Source of the DNA: JBBTUF01 sp038063855 | GTDB taxonomy: Bacteria > Patescibacteriota > Minisyncoccia > Ryanbacterales > GWA2-47-10b | Assembly (NCBI GenBank): GCA_038063855.1 | Contig: JBBTUF010000024.1 | Location: forward strand, 1 to 44,505 | Length of the DNA stretch: 44,505 nt | Direction of reading: 5' to 3' | In this document: piece after piece, positions 1-8,900 of the stretch | Numbering within the stretch: position 1 is the stretch's first letter | Layout of the letters: the number at the start of each line of letters is the position of its first letter | Notes under the pieces: model-generated | The model's input: only the letters and a program-made list of their open reading frames with translations | Told to the model about the DNA's origin: nothing | The model's database searches: none | Made by a program: the position numbers and the translations under genes

Positions 1-914
1 TTTTTAACCACGATGTTATTTATGAGCGTATTCGTTCTGTAGCCGCCTAAAAATGACGGACTTGTAGGGATGGACACGTCATACACATTGAATTCGACGG
101 CCGTACCTGGGCCTGTCGGCGTTTTCGTAAGGCCAAGGTAGATTTTTTTGTTTGCATAAAAAATACTATTTCCGACAGCCGTGCCCACATTACCAGGGAC
201 ATGAAAACCCAAGACGGTAAGGTATTGCGGGTCTGTCGGGTCGATATTGATAATTTGTAATTGACTCACGGTACTCATGTTGGCCACATATGCATACTTT
301 CCATATACGGTAACTGCGGCAAGTCCAGGCCCCGTATTAATGCTATTTAAGATTGGTAGTGATGGATTATAAGGATTGCTTACATTTACAATATAAAAAT
401 CATGTTTTGCCGCTGATGATGCATTAGCGGTTACGTATGCTTTGTGGTTTACAACAACGACATCAGTGCCGCCATTGTTTTGCCCGACGTCTGCATTTCC
501 AAGAAGTTGTGGGTGAGTCCAGTCTCCACTTACATTCGGGTTGCACGTATCTCCTAAATTTAGCCAGTTTGTTACGAGTGTTGTAAGATGCACTGCGAGT
601 GAGCGGTTGTCGATAGCCCAAAGTACGTTACTTGTTACTTGTTTTGTAGAGTCGTCGATTGATTGTACGCTGAGACTTTTTTGATATATGCCGTCTTGTG
701 AAGAAGGGATGGAAGTCACAAGATCAAAATCTTTTCGTGAAGTAGCGCGCGCATCTTCAAGTAACCCCTCTGCCTTTGTGAGTGCCTCGCTATTTGTTTG
801 AGCGTCAACTCGAGACGATTGATTAGAAAACGAAAGAAGAATAACGCCCGTCATCGCGAGGAGTAACACTGCGAACGCAATAAGTATTTCTAGAGTACTG
901 GATCCTTTGCGCAT
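1..914 (-). CDS. Prepilin-like protein with LVIVD/propeller-like ectodomain (3' part cut by window edge)
   Basis: This gene is open from the ATG at 914 to the window edge, giving 304 codons without a stop. The N-terminus MRKGSSTLEILIAF is a class III prepilin signal: Gly at -1, Glu at +5, then a hydrophobic helix. After about 110 residues of pilin-like stalk, the sequence turns into repeats of the type DFYIVNVSNPYNPSLP and LQIINIDPTDPQYLTVL, which resemble LVIVD beta-propeller repeats. The start lies 1 nt after the stop of the upstream pilin gene, so it belongs to the pilB-pilC-pilin operon. I infer a minor pilin carrying an exposed propeller, perhaps a tip adhesin. The C-terminus is not visible. 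Confidence 0.75.
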   Translation of the reverse strand, partial: MRKGSSTLEILIAFAVLLLAMTGVILLSFSNQSSRVDAQTNSEALTKAEGLLEDARATSRKDFDLVTSIPSSQDGIYQKSLSVQSIDDSTKQVTSNVLWAIDNRSLAVHLTTLVTNWLNLGDTCNPNVSGDWTHPQLLGNADVGQNNGGTDVVVVNHKAYVTANASSAAKHDFYIVNVSNPYNPSLPILNSINTGPGLAAVTVYGKYAYVANMSTVSQLQIINIDPTDPQYLTVLGFHVPGNVGTAVGNSIFYANKKIYLGLTKTPTGPGTAVEFNVYDVSIPTSPSFLGGYRTNTLINNIVVK

Positions 915-915
915 A

Positions 916-1362
916 TTACCAATGAATAGTGCCCTCATTGTTGATTGTAATTGTGCGGGAGCGTATGCCGTCATTGAGTGTTATTGATCCTGGTATGTTT
1001 GCATCGCCAGCAAGTTGAGTAAAGACGACTTCCGATATGCCGGATGTTGCAATGGCTGTATTCCTTGAGATGCTTTCATTCGTTGCCGCGCCCGCAGTGT
1101 ATATACTCCCGCGGAATATAATATACGCTGACGGTTCTATATGTACTCCGTGTGGCATTTCATAAATATTATTAAGAGCATGGCTTCGCGCCGTGTTGAG
1201 CGTTGCAAGCAGTGTTTGTTCTTCTGAATGAAAAAGATAATTTTTATATCCATCGGTACCAATTACAATGCCAAAGCCAGCGAGCATGGTTAAGAGAGCG
1301 CTTGTTACCAAAACTTCGACAAGGGCAAATGCGTTAATGGGTAAGACTTTGAGAGACTGCAT
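916..1362 (-). CDS. FimT/GspH-like pseudopilin
   Basis: A 148-residue protein with a short basic lead, then AFALVEVLVTSALLTMLAGFG, which fits a prepilin helix with Glu at +5. The usual Gly at -1 appears to be Ala (INA before FALVE). Downstream, LLATLNTARSHALNN and a C-terminal beta-rich part resemble GspH/FimT minor pilins. The start overlaps the end of pilC by 29 nt, and the next pilin gene follows after 1 nt, so it is translationally tied to the pilus operon. The Ala at -1 could reduce PilD processing. No pilD is in the window. Confidence 0.7.
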   Translation of the reverse strand: MQSLKVLPINAFALVEVLVTSALLTMLAGFGIVIGTDGYKNYLFHSEEQTLLATLNTARSHALNNIYEMPHGVHIEPSAYIIFRGSIYTAGAATNESISRNTAIATSGISEVVFTQLAGDANIPGSITLNDGIRSRTITINNEGTIHW

Positions 1363-2407
1363 AAATAGGGGTAATTACAGAAATTGCAACAAAGCCGACA
1401 ACAATTCCCATGAATATCATTAACACCGGTTCAATTGTATTCGAAAAATTCTTCGTTAAGTCGTCAACTTCGCTTTCAAAATGTTCTGATAAGTAGATAA
1501 GGGTTTCAGAGAGTTTCCCAGTTGTTTCGCCGATTGCGATCATATCGGTCACGATGTCCGGATAGAGACGGGGAAATTGTGCAAGATTTTGTGAGATTTT
1601 TTCACCTGCTTTAATATTTCCAATAATTGAAAGAAGGGAATTTTTGTAGACTTGGTTTGTGGTTGTGTTTGCGGTGATGGTGATAGCTTCGATAACAAGA
1701 ATACCGCTTTTGAGAAGGAGTCCAAGTGTTCGACAAATAGTGACAAGATTATAGTCTCGAGCGATTGTGCCTGCGAGTGGCATGGTGAGCAATATCGAAT
1801 CGGCAATGATGTGAGCACGTTGCACTTCTCGTATGAGTATAATAATCGCAATACTCAAAAGTGTGCAGGTAATGATAAGTATAAGACCCCATGCTTGCAA
1901 GAATGCGCTAATCGCAATAAGGACTCGCGTGTAGATAGGAAGAGATACTCGAAGACTATTAAAAATCGGCAAAATCTTTGGAAAAATATAAACTGTGAGC
2001 ATTGCCGTTATTCCAAGTGTTGCCAAAGTAATAAGGAGAGGATAAAGAAGTGCACTTAGAACTTTTTTCCGGAGTACTTGTTTTTTTCTAAGTTCGTCCG
2101 CAAGATAATTTAGATTTTGGCTTAATATGCCACTTGTTTCTCCAATGCGTATAATATTGACTGCAAATAAGCCAAAGACGTTGCCAAAGCGACCAAGACT
2201 TGTTGATAAATATTGACCCTGAGATACATCACCAATGACGACATCGAGCATTTTACCTCTTGATTTTGATTTTGTTTGTTTTCGGAGAAGATGCAGACTT
2301 TCGAGTAGCGGCACACCTGCAGTAATTAAAAAAGAAAGTCGCTTTGCAAATAGAGTTTGCTCTTTAATCGAAAGGCGATGACGAATTGAGTGTGATAAAT
2401 TATTCAT
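1334..2407 (-). CDS. pilC: Type IV pilus inner-membrane platform protein PilC/GspF
   Basis: The 357 residues hold two GspF domains. The first starts with the typical QTLFAKRLSFLITAGVPLLESL, and the second with ICRTLGLLLKSGILVIEAI. Each is followed by the family acidic and glycine motifs (RIGETSGILSQNL and AIGETTGKLSETL). Three hydrophobic segments are visible, the last one near the C-terminus. PilC is the membrane platform on which the PilB ATPase acts to polymerise pilins. The ATG at 2407 overlaps the pilB stop by 8 nt. It is slightly shorter than the usual 400 residues because the cytoplasmic N-terminal extension is minimal. Confidence 0.92.
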   Translation of the reverse strand: MNNLSHSIRHRLSIKEQTLFAKRLSFLITAGVPLLESLHLLRKQTKSKSRGKMLDVVIGDVSQGQYLSTSLGRFGNVFGLFAVNIIRIGETSGILSQNLNYLADELRKKQVLRKKVLSALLYPLLITLATLGITAMLTVYIFPKILPIFNSLRVSLPIYTRVLIAISAFLQAWGLILIITCTLLSIAIIILIREVQRAHIIADSILLTMPLAGTIARDYNLVTICRTLGLLLKSGILVIEAITITANTTTNQVYKNSLLSIIGNIKAGEKISQNLAQFPRLYPDIVTDMIAIGETTGKLSETLIYLSEHFESEVDDLTKNFSNTIEPVLMIFMGIVVGFVAISVITPIYAVSQSLTH

Positions 2408-3668
2408 GAATTATTCGCAAAACTTCTTCAAGCGTTGTAATGCCCGTGCTTGCTTTTTCAAAACCATCCTGAACAAAAGTTTTCATGCCTCGCGCGACCG
2501 CTGTTTTTTTAATATCGATTGCTGAAGCTTTTTCGAGCATTGCGTGGCGAACAGCATCATCAACAGGCATGACTTCATAGATACCAACGCGCCCGTTGTA
2601 GCCACTGCCACCACACGTGTTGCATCCGGCACCGTGCCAAAGTGTTTTTGTTTTGTCAAAGATAGAGGCACCGACTGACTTGGCAATATTTTTTTCTTCT
2701 GTAGCGGTTAGTGCATGCTCGATTTTGCAAGAAGTACAAATTTTTCGCACAAGGCGCTGACCAATAACAACGTTTACTGTTGCGGTGATGAGGTACGGTT
2801 CAATTCCAAGATCAATCATGCGTGGCAAAGTGGTTGCGGCATCATTTGTATGAAGTGTTGAAAGTATCAGGTGACCCGTGAGCGCCGTATTGATGGCAAG
2901 GCGCGCCGTCTCACTGTCGCGAATTTCACCAACCATAATAATATCAGGGTCTTGTCGGAGCATTGAGCGAAGGCCGCCAGCAAAAGTAAGCCCAGTACGT
3001 GCGTTGACCTGCATTTGATTGATACCATCGAGCGCGTATTCGATAGGGTCTTCGATTGTTATGATAGAAACTTCTTTGGTATGCAGTTGTTTTAAGAGAG
3101 TATAAAGCGTTGTTGTTTTGCCTGACCCGGTAGGCCCCGTTGCAAGAATCATTCCATATGGTTTGCGAATTGCATCAGCTACCTTTTCTTGATCTTCTTT
3201 ACAAAGGCCAAGCATTTCAAGTGCAAATTTTTCTGAGCGTTCGGAAAGGAGTCTTAATACGGCATTCTCGCCAAAATAAATCGGTGCGATCGAAACACGA
3301 ATATCAAGTGGGGTAACTCCGCGAATCATAAGGCGAAATCGCCCATCTTGAGGTGTTTGGTGCTCGTCGGTGCGAAGCCCTGCAAGAACTTTTATACGTG
3401 AAATAATCTCCGATTGGATATTTTTAGGGAGAACGTGAGCATCGTGCAAGACGCCATCGATACGCATGCGAACCGTAACTTCATTTTCAGCCGGATCGAT
3501 GTGAATATCTGATGCTCGTCGGGAGTGGGCCTCTTCTAAAAGCCCTTCAACTAAAGCAATAATTGACAGCCCCGAGCCACGTGAGAGTTCGTTTTTTACT
3601 GCGCTTTCTGTCATAAAAATATTAGTTAATATCACTAAATCCGTAGCACGCAGGTTAAGTTTTTTCAA
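2400..3668 (-). CDS. pilB: Type IV pilus assembly ATPase PilB/GspE (short form)
   Basis: This 422-residue secretion ATPase has the N2 domain signature RRASDIHID near residue 52, Walker A GPTGSGKTTT at 178-187, the Asp box TIEDPIEY, Walker B IIMVGEIRD, the His box LILSTLHTNDA, and a zinc-binding pair CTSCK...CNTCGGSGYNGR. The tetracysteine motif argues for PilB/GspE rather than PilT. The GspE-N1 domain is absent, so it is about 100-150 residues shorter than model PilB. It drives pilus extension through PilC. The start at 3668 is a TTG; an ATG at residue 19 (3614) is a serious alternative and keeps the whole ATPase core. Confidence 0.93.
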   Translation of the reverse strand: MKKLNLRATDLVILTNIFMTESAVKNELSRGSGLSIIALVEGLLEEAHSRRASDIHIDPAENEVTVRMRIDGVLHDAHVLPKNIQSEIISRIKVLAGLRTDEHQTPQDGRFRLMIRGVTPLDIRVSIAPIYFGENAVLRLLSERSEKFALEMLGLCKEDQEKVADAIRKPYGMILATGPTGSGKTTTLYTLLKQLHTKEVSIITIEDPIEYALDGINQMQVNARTGLTFAGGLRSMLRQDPDIIMVGEIRDSETARLAINTALTGHLILSTLHTNDAATTLPRMIDLGIEPYLITATVNVVIGQRLVRKICTSCKIEHALTATEEKNIAKSVGASIFDKTKTLWHGAGCNTCGGSGYNGRVGIYEVMPVDDAVRHAMLEKASAIDIKKTAVARGMKTFVQDGFEKASTGITTLEEVLRIIHE

Positions 3669-3713
3669 TCCATCTTGCGCGAGCTGGAGTTGTGTGTTAA
3701 GATACGTGGTATT

Positions 3714-4502
3714 ATGAAATATATTGTGTGGCGTAAATATTTTGTGTTGTTTGTTTTTTTTGTTGGTCTTGGCGCATCAGTGTCTGTCGCTTTTGCTAAC
3801 CATTCGTGGGGAGGGTATCATTGGGCGCGTACTGCAAATCCATTTATACTTAAACTTGGCTATAATACTTCATCTGCGTGGAAGTCGAGTCTTGCTGGAG
3901 CGTCTGCGGATTGGAGTCAGTCTAGCGTATTAGATCTTGCAATTGTGCCAAGCCAGACAAATCCAAAAAATTGCAAACCAATAAATGGCCGTGTTGAGGT
4001 GTGCGATAGCAAGTATGGTAATAATGGTTGGTTGGGGCTCGCTTCTATTTGGGCAAATGGCAAGCATATTACGCAGGGCACGATAAAACTCAATGATACA
4101 TATTTTAATACTCCGACATACAATACTTCAGCATGGAGAAATCTTGTTATGTGTCAGGAAATCGCTCATACAGTTGGCCTTGATCATCAAGATGAGGATT
4201 TTTATAACGCGCCTCTCGGTACATGCATGGACTACACAATTGATCCGACACCAAATCAGCATCCAAACCAGCATGATTATGATGAGCTCGAAATAATTTA
4301 TGCACACCTTGATTCAATATCAACTCTTAGTCAAACAGTTACTGCGAAAGCAGGCCAAGACATAGATCACGAAAATAGGGCGACGTGGGGAAAAGAAATT
4401 CACACATCGCTTGATAAGCGAACGTCGGTGTTTGAGCGCGATTTTGGAAACAATGAAAAAGCGTTCACCTTTGTTTTTTGGACAGGCGAGAAGACGGATT
4501 AA
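3714..4502 (+). CDS. Secreted metzincin-like protein with a degenerate zinc site
   Basis: The ATG at 3714 gives 262 residues; the longer frame from 3675 would place 13 residues before the signal peptide. Residues 1-29 form a signal sequence or membrane anchor ending SVAFANHS. The middle holds CQEIAHTVGLDHQDE, followed by CMDY. This matches the metzincin HExxHxxGxxH helix and Met-turn, except that the first zinc ligand His is Gln. The rest (IKLNDTYFNT, then WRNLVMCQE) resembles the region before the active site in matrixin-like peptidases. It is divergent from pilB with about 45 nt between. Either this is a Gln-variant metallopeptidase family or a non-catalytic binding protein. Confidence 0.72.
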   Translation: MKYIVWRKYFVLFVFFVGLGASVSVAFANHSWGGYHWARTANPFILKLGYNTSSAWKSSLAGASADWSQSSVLDLAIVPSQTNPKNCKPINGRVEVCDSKYGNNGWLGLASIWANGKHITQGTIKLNDTYFNTPTYNTSAWRNLVMCQEIAHTVGLDHQDEDFYNAPLGTCMDYTIDPTPNQHPNQHDYDELEIIYAHLDSISTLSQTVTAKAGQDIDHENRATWGKEIHTSLDKRTSVFERDFGNNEKAFTFVFWTGEKTD

Positions 4503-4554
4503 GAGTCTTTTTATGCACAGTCATGGAATTCATATTCTGTGAGACAATAGCCTT

Positions 4555-5172
4555 ATGCTCTTTAAAGACATATTCCTCAAGCGTTGGCTTGATTGGACAC
4601 TAGCGATTATCGTTACAGTTTTTATTTTGCTCATGTGGGCAATCCAAACCTACTCAATCGAGCAAGATTATAGTTTTACTGGTGGTGATATTTTCTACTC
4701 AATAAAACTTCACCACAAAACCCAGCAACAAAATATCGAAAGCACCAACTTCGATACATCGAAATGGAAAACCTATCGCAACGAAAGATTAGGTATTGAG
4801 TTTCAATATCCAATTTCATGGAGTATTAGAACGTCGGAAAGTGAGTTGGGAGAGATAGTCTTACCTAACATCTATGTTGAAAGTTTAGATGGATCTAGGA
4901 TAGATATTTTTTTTGACGGCGGCCCCACTGGTTATGGCGCAGATCCAGAAGCTGAGTACATTTACACTACCTTGGATCTCGGTGGTTATATAGCCAAACG
5001 CACTAATGTCATGTCTGAGCAACGCATTCATAGGGTATATGTAAGTGTTCCTAGCAAGAAGAAGTTCCTTATAATTTTTGCAAAGACGCAGCAAGACGAA
5101 TCTTCTCAAGCTGTACAAGAAGTTTTTGAAAAATTTTTACTGCAATTTAAATTTTTTGAGCCGAAACCGTAA
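4555..5172 (+). CDS. Membrane-anchored protein, PsbP-like extracytoplasmic domain
   Basis: I do not recognise a specific family. One hydrophobic segment (about residues 13-33) anchors the 205-residue protein, and the rest is predicted outside. The motif WKTYRNERLGIEFQYPISW near residue 62 is the recurring start of small PsbP-like domains in CPR secreted proteins. The C-terminal part, KKFLIIFAKTQQDES...FEKFLLQFKF, fits the closing strands and helix of that fold. It sits between the metzincin-like gene and a ZIP transporter with no overlap, so co-function is not implied. No ribosome binding site is evident. Confidence 0.6.
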   Translation: MLFKDIFLKRWLDWTLAIIVTVFILLMWAIQTYSIEQDYSFTGGDIFYSIKLHHKTQQQNIESTNFDTSKWKTYRNERLGIEFQYPISWSIRTSESELGEIVLPNIYVESLDGSRIDIFFDGGPTGYGADPEAEYIYTTLDLGGYIAKRTNVMSEQRIHRVYVSVPSKKKFLIIFAKTQQDESSQAVQEVFEKFLLQFKFFEPKP

Positions 5173-5190
5173 AAATGATATAGTAAACAG

Positions 5191-5913
5191 GTGATTATTT
5201 TTCTTATAGGTCTTGCGACGTCGTGCGCCACGCTGGCGGGTGGGTTTTTTGCGTTGCGGTTTAAAGATCATTTACATCTTGTGCTTGGGTTTAGCGCAGG
5301 AGCTGTCATTGGGGTCGCGTTTTTTGATTTATTGCCAGAAGCAATTGGGCTTGGTTCTCCTGTGTATACACTAGGCACTATGACGTCAGTTGTTGCGCTT
5401 GGTTTTACGGTTTATTTAATTTTAGATCGATTCGCGGTATTGCATTCTCATGATGAAGATCATTCGCACGGTTCGCACCGACGAGGTAAGTTGGGGGCGG
5501 CAAGCCTATCGATTCATAGCTTTCTTGATGGCCTTGCCATCGGGCTCGCGTTTAAAGTTTCTTCTTCCGTAGGGGTGATAGTTGCAATTGCGGTGCTTGT
5601 GCACGATTTTTCTGACGGCATTAACACCGTCAATGTTATTTTAAAAAATAAAGGTTCAATACGCGAAGCATATCGCTGGCTATTTGTTGATGCACTTACA
5701 CCGCTTGCGGGTGTGCTTGCGACTACATTTTTTTCGTTATCTGAGTCTTCACTTGGTCTAGTTCTCGCACTTTTCTGTGGATTCTTTTTGTATATTGGCG
5801 CGAGCGATCTTTTACCAGAGAGTCATCATGGGCATCCAAAGATGTTGACGACCATTATGACGCTGTTGGGAATTGGAGTTTTGTATATCGCGATCGAGTT
5901 TGCAGGTGTATGA
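5191..5913 (+). CDS. ZIP-family divalent metal transporter
   Basis: A 240-residue polytopic membrane protein with the ZIP hallmark segments FSAGAVIGVAFFDLLPEA in helix 2, SIHSFLDGLAIGLAF in helix 4 and HDFSDGINTVNV in helix 5, which supply the His, Asp and Glu metal ligands. A His-rich loop (HSHDEDHSHGSHRRG) between helices 3 and 4 is the usual metal-sensing loop. It probably imports Zn, Fe or Mn. The start is GTG, with a TATAGT box about 7 nt upstream, so the mRNA is probably leaderless or nearly so. The stop overlaps the next start (ATGA). Confidence 0.88.
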   Translation: MIIFLIGLATSCATLAGGFFALRFKDHLHLVLGFSAGAVIGVAFFDLLPEAIGLGSPVYTLGTMTSVVALGFTVYLILDRFAVLHSHDEDHSHGSHRRGKLGAASLSIHSFLDGLAIGLAFKVSSSVGVIVAIAVLVHDFSDGINTVNVILKNKGSIREAYRWLFVDALTPLAGVLATTFFSLSESSLGLVLALFCGFFLYIGASDLLPESHHGHPKMLTTIMTLLGIGVLYIAIEFAGV

Positions 5914-6584
5914 CAAAAGTTTCTTGCATTATCCCTGTATATAATGAAGCCGAACGAATTATGGGTGTACTCAATGCGGTCGTTGGTCATGAGCTGATTG
6001 ACGAGGTTATTGTTGTTGATGATGGCTCAACCGATAATTCAAAAAAAGCTCTTGAGAATAGATCTGGTATTCAGTTGATTTCGTATATTAAAAATCGAGG
6101 AAAGAGTTTTGCGATAGAAACAGGTCTCAAAAAATCTAAGAATGAAATAGTAATGTTGATCGACTCTGATCTTATTGGTTTGCAGGCGGGGGATTTGACA
6201 CAACTCATTGAGCCTGTGGTGATGGGGCAGGCAGATATTGCTATAACTCTTCGTAAAAATAGTTTGCAAATTTATAAAATATTCGGGCTCGATTTTGTGT
6301 CAGGGGAGCGCGTATTTCATAAGGGCATAATTGGCGATCTTGAACAGTTGGGGCGTTTGCCGGGATTTGGCCTTGAGGTATTTTTAAATCGTATTATTAT
6401 CGATCAAAAATTAAAGTTAAAAGTTGTGCCGTGGGAAAATGTCATAAGTCCGCGTAAATCAAAAAAAGTTGGCAGGTTACAGGGAACGTATGCTGATTAT
6501 GCGATGATTCGGCAAATTCTTCGAACGGTGAGTGCTCGCGAAGTCGTCCGTCAAATATATCGAATGCGCGCATTACGTGTATAA
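5910..6584 (+). CDS. Glycosyltransferase family 2
   Basis: The 224 residues form a GT-A domain: nucleotide-binding start VSCIIPVYNEAERIMGVL, then DEVIVVDDGSTDNSKKAL, and the metal-binding DSD in VMLIDSDLIGL. There is no transmembrane segment, so it is a soluble or peripheral enzyme transferring a sugar from a nucleotide or lipid-linked donor. It overlaps the ZIP gene by 4 nt and converges on a GT4 enzyme gene. Together they suggest envelope glycan or glycolipid synthesis. The acceptor cannot be told from sequence. Confidence 0.87.
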   Translation: MTKVSCIIPVYNEAERIMGVLNAVVGHELIDEVIVVDDGSTDNSKKALENRSGIQLISYIKNRGKSFAIETGLKKSKNEIVMLIDSDLIGLQAGDLTQLIEPVVMGQADIAITLRKNSLQIYKIFGLDFVSGERVFHKGIIGDLEQLGRLPGFGLEVFLNRIIIDQKLKLKVVPWENVISPRKSKKVGRLQGTYADYAMIRQILRTVSAREVVRQIYRMRALRV

Positions 6585-6592
6585 TCGAGAAA

Positions 6593-7606
6593 TTATTTAA
6601 TACCGATTAGGTGCTCGAGATATCGTTCTGCGGAGATCGTCCAAGAATATTGTTTTGCTTTTTCGATGCACATGGCGGGATCAATACTAAGGCATTTTTT
6701 AGCATTTTCTTCTAAGTTTTCGCCTAAAAAGCCGTCAATGCCGCTTTCTATTATATCGTTTGGCCCTTGCACGTCGTATGCGGCAGTTGGTAGTCCGCAC
6801 GCGAGCGCTTCTATTATAGTAAGTCCAAATGTATCTGTTTTTGATGGGAACACAAAAACATCAGACACCGAAAGAAGGTCTATGATCTCTTGGCCTTTTT
6901 TAAAACCAACAAAGGTGGAATTCCTCCCATAGATTGCTTCAAGCGCTTCTCGCGCAGGGCCGTCGCCAATAATAAGTTTTGAGCCGGGTAAATTACAATC
7001 GAGAAACGCTTCAATATTTTTTTCTGGTGCGACTCGTCCAAGATAGGTAAAAACCGGTTTTTGTAAGTATGTAGGGAGGGTCGCATTTGGGTTTCGCTGA
7101 AATTTTTCGATATCAACGCCCATTGTTACGAGCTCAACGTGTTTGAAACCTCTTTCTTCGAGTTCTTTTTTGAGAGAATTCGTGCTGACCATAGTACACA
7201 TACTTGCTTGATGAAACCAGCGCATATATTGATAGGTAATACCCTTGAATGTCCTGAATCGTATGTGAAGGTATTCTGGTAAGCGCGTGTGATAAAATGT
7301 TGTAAATTTCCAAGAATTTTTTTGGCATGCCGCTCGCGCAACGAGTCCCAACGGTCCTTCTGTTGCAATATGGATAAAATCGGGCGAACCCGCAAGTATC
7401 ATGGCTTCCATAGCATTTCGTGAAAGTAAAGCTATTTTTATTTCAGGGTATGTGGGAAGAGGAAAATTATTAAATTGTTTTGGTTCAATGAGAGTAACTT
7501 TATAATATTTTTTTTCGAGCTCTCTTTTTGTATTAAGAAGAAATGTTACAACTCCGCTGATATTATTATCGATGCCGGCATCGGTGATGATCGTAATATT
7601 TTTCAT
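6593..7606 (-). CDS. Glycosyltransferase family 4 (GT-B)
   Basis: A 337-residue GT-B enzyme. The N-terminal domain includes DFIHIATEGPLGLVAR and FTTFYHTRLPEYLHIR, typical of MgtA-like alpha-mannosyl/glucosyl transferases acting on lipid acceptors. The C-terminal donor domain has GRVAPEKNIEAFL, IIGDGPAREAL and the E-x7-E motif region VFPSKTDTFGLTIIEALACGLP. The start overlaps the stop of the DedA gene by 4 nt, so the two are co-transcribed. It converges on the GT2 gene with only 8 nt between and no clear terminator. Confidence 0.9.
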   Translation of the reverse strand: MKNITIITDAGIDNNISGVVTFLLNTKRELEKKYYKVTLIEPKQFNNFPLPTYPEIKIALLSRNAMEAMILAGSPDFIHIATEGPLGLVARAACQKNSWKFTTFYHTRLPEYLHIRFRTFKGITYQYMRWFHQASMCTMVSTNSLKKELEERGFKHVELVTMGVDIEKFQRNPNATLPTYLQKPVFTYLGRVAPEKNIEAFLDCNLPGSKLIIGDGPAREALEAIYGRNSTFVGFKKGQEIIDLLSVSDVFVFPSKTDTFGLTIIEALACGLPTAAYDVQGPNDIIESGIDGFLGENLEENAKKCLSIDPAMCIEKAKQYSWTISAERYLEHLIGIK

Positions 7607-8175
7607 ATATATTTTTTATGACGCAAGAAATATAAAATAATTCCTATAACAATAATGAAAAGTGTAATTATGCCAAATTTATTGACATAGCCGTTGATGG
7701 CAATATATGCTTTGCCGAAGTAAAAACCTATGGCAAGAAAAAATGCTGATTTGATAAGTGTTGCAAGAAAGTTTAACCACAAGAAACGCCCGAATGGCAT
7801 TTTAATTACACCTGCGGCAACTAAGATGGCGCTTCCAAGACCTTGCGCTTTTGCAAAAAAAAGCCACTTTGCACTATGAGTATTAAAACTTTCTTCGAGG
7901 CGAATTAGTTTTGATTCATCGATATTTAAAAACCAACCCCAACGTTTAACAAAATAATTGCCACCGTATCTGCCGATACAATAATACATAGTATCGCCAA
8001 CAAGATCTCCAAGCAAAAGGACTACATAAACAACGTAGAGATTAAGTATGCCGCCGGATATAAGAAATCCTGCGATGATAGATATGATAGGCCCTTCAAT
8101 AACTGCAATAGGGAAAAGAAGCGCGTAGCCATACACTGTAAGGAGTTGGGGGATTGTTTCGAGCGAAAAAACCAT
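7603..8175 (-). CDS. DedA/SNARE-associated family membrane protein
   Basis: The 190 residues carry DedA features: AVIEGPIISIIAGFLISGG near the N-terminus (E-x-P in the first re-entrant helix), LGDLVGDTMYYCIGRYGG, and a later FFAKAQGLGSAILVAAGVIKMPFGRFL that replaces the usual FxRFxPxxR segment in a degenerate form. DedA proteins are membrane-potential-linked lipid scramblases or flippases for carriers such as undecaprenyl phosphate. Coupling to a GT4 gene by a 4-nt overlap fits a role in envelope lipid or glycan transport. Confidence 0.88.
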   Translation of the reverse strand: MVFSLETIPQLLTVYGYALLFPIAVIEGPIISIIAGFLISGGILNLYVVYVVLLLGDLVGDTMYYCIGRYGGNYFVKRWGWFLNIDESKLIRLEESFNTHSAKWLFFAKAQGLGSAILVAAGVIKMPFGRFLWLNFLATLIKSAFFLAIGFYFGKAYIAINGYVNKFGIITLFIIVIGIILYFLRHKKYI

Positions 8176-8180
8176 TTAAT

Positions 8181-8196
8181 TTTATGGTACCATAAA
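8181..8196. promoter_or_regulatory. 16-bp perfect palindrome between divergent genes
   Basis: TTTATGGTACCATAAA is a perfect palindrome. It lies between the start of the DedA gene at 8175 and the start of the next gene at 8200. Its position, right on top of both predicted promoter -10 areas, would suit a dimeric repressor site. It may also be chance in AT-rich DNA. Confidence 0.4.
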
Positions 8197-8199
8197 GCT

Positions 8200-8853
8200 A
8201 TGCTCGATGGATATGTGCCTTCGTTGATAATTATGGGGGTGACTGCGATAATATTTACTCTGCGGTGGTTTTATTTTTCGCGGCTCGGGAAGAGTGCTCC
8301 GCTGTGGTTTGATATTATGTTTACGGCGATCATCATTGCCCTCGCGGCTGTGCTCGAATATGCCATGGGTCGCGTATGGATTTGTAAATGTGGCTATATA
8401 AAATTTTGGCATGGCATAGTTTTTAGTTCCGAAAATTCCCAGCATATTTCCGATTGGTATACATTCTCGCACATTATCCATGGCTTTGGTTTTTATGGAT
8501 TGCTGTGGCTTTTTTTACGAAAAGTTCCACTCAGTTTACGTCTCGCGCTCGCCGTTATGCTTGAGACCGCGTGGGAAGTACTCGAAAATACCACAATGGT
8601 AATTGATCGATATCGCGCGGTTACAATATCGCTCGATTATTTTGGCGATAGTATTTTAAATTCCACCATGGATACGCTTGCGATGGTAGTCGGTTTTATC
8701 CTCGCTTCGCGCCTTCCTGTGTGGCTCGTTATTGTACTCACCATAATTATGGAAGTTGGTGTTGCATATTTTATTCGTGACAACTTAACGCTTAATATCA
8801 TAATGCTTATCTACCCTGCACAAGCTATTTTGAAGTGGCAAGCAGGAGGTTAA
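8200..8853 (+). CDS. DUF2585 (UPF0314)-like membrane protein
   Basis: The ATG at 8200 gives 217 residues; starting earlier would run into the palindrome and the DedA start. Six or so hydrophobic segments alternate with a conserved core, GRVWICKCGYIKFWHG, ENSQHISDWYTFSHIIHGFGFYG and ETAWEVLENT, which matches my recollection of DUF2585 (UPF0314). His and Asp/Glu residues cluster at the membrane face, which suggests an enzyme or metal site, but no activity is known to me. It stands alone, divergent from DedA. Confidence 0.75.
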   Translation: MLDGYVPSLIIMGVTAIIFTLRWFYFSRLGKSAPLWFDIMFTAIIIALAAVLEYAMGRVWICKCGYIKFWHGIVFSSENSQHISDWYTFSHIIHGFGFYGLLWLFLRKVPLSLRLALAVMLETAWEVLENTTMVIDRYRAVTISLDYFGDSILNSTMDTLAMVVGFILASRLPVWLVIVLTIIMEVGVAYFIRDNLTLNIIMLIYPAQAILKWQAGG

Positions 8854-8900
8854 AATAAGGATTTGTTGGTCTTTTAGTACATTGTTGTTAGTATGTAATT

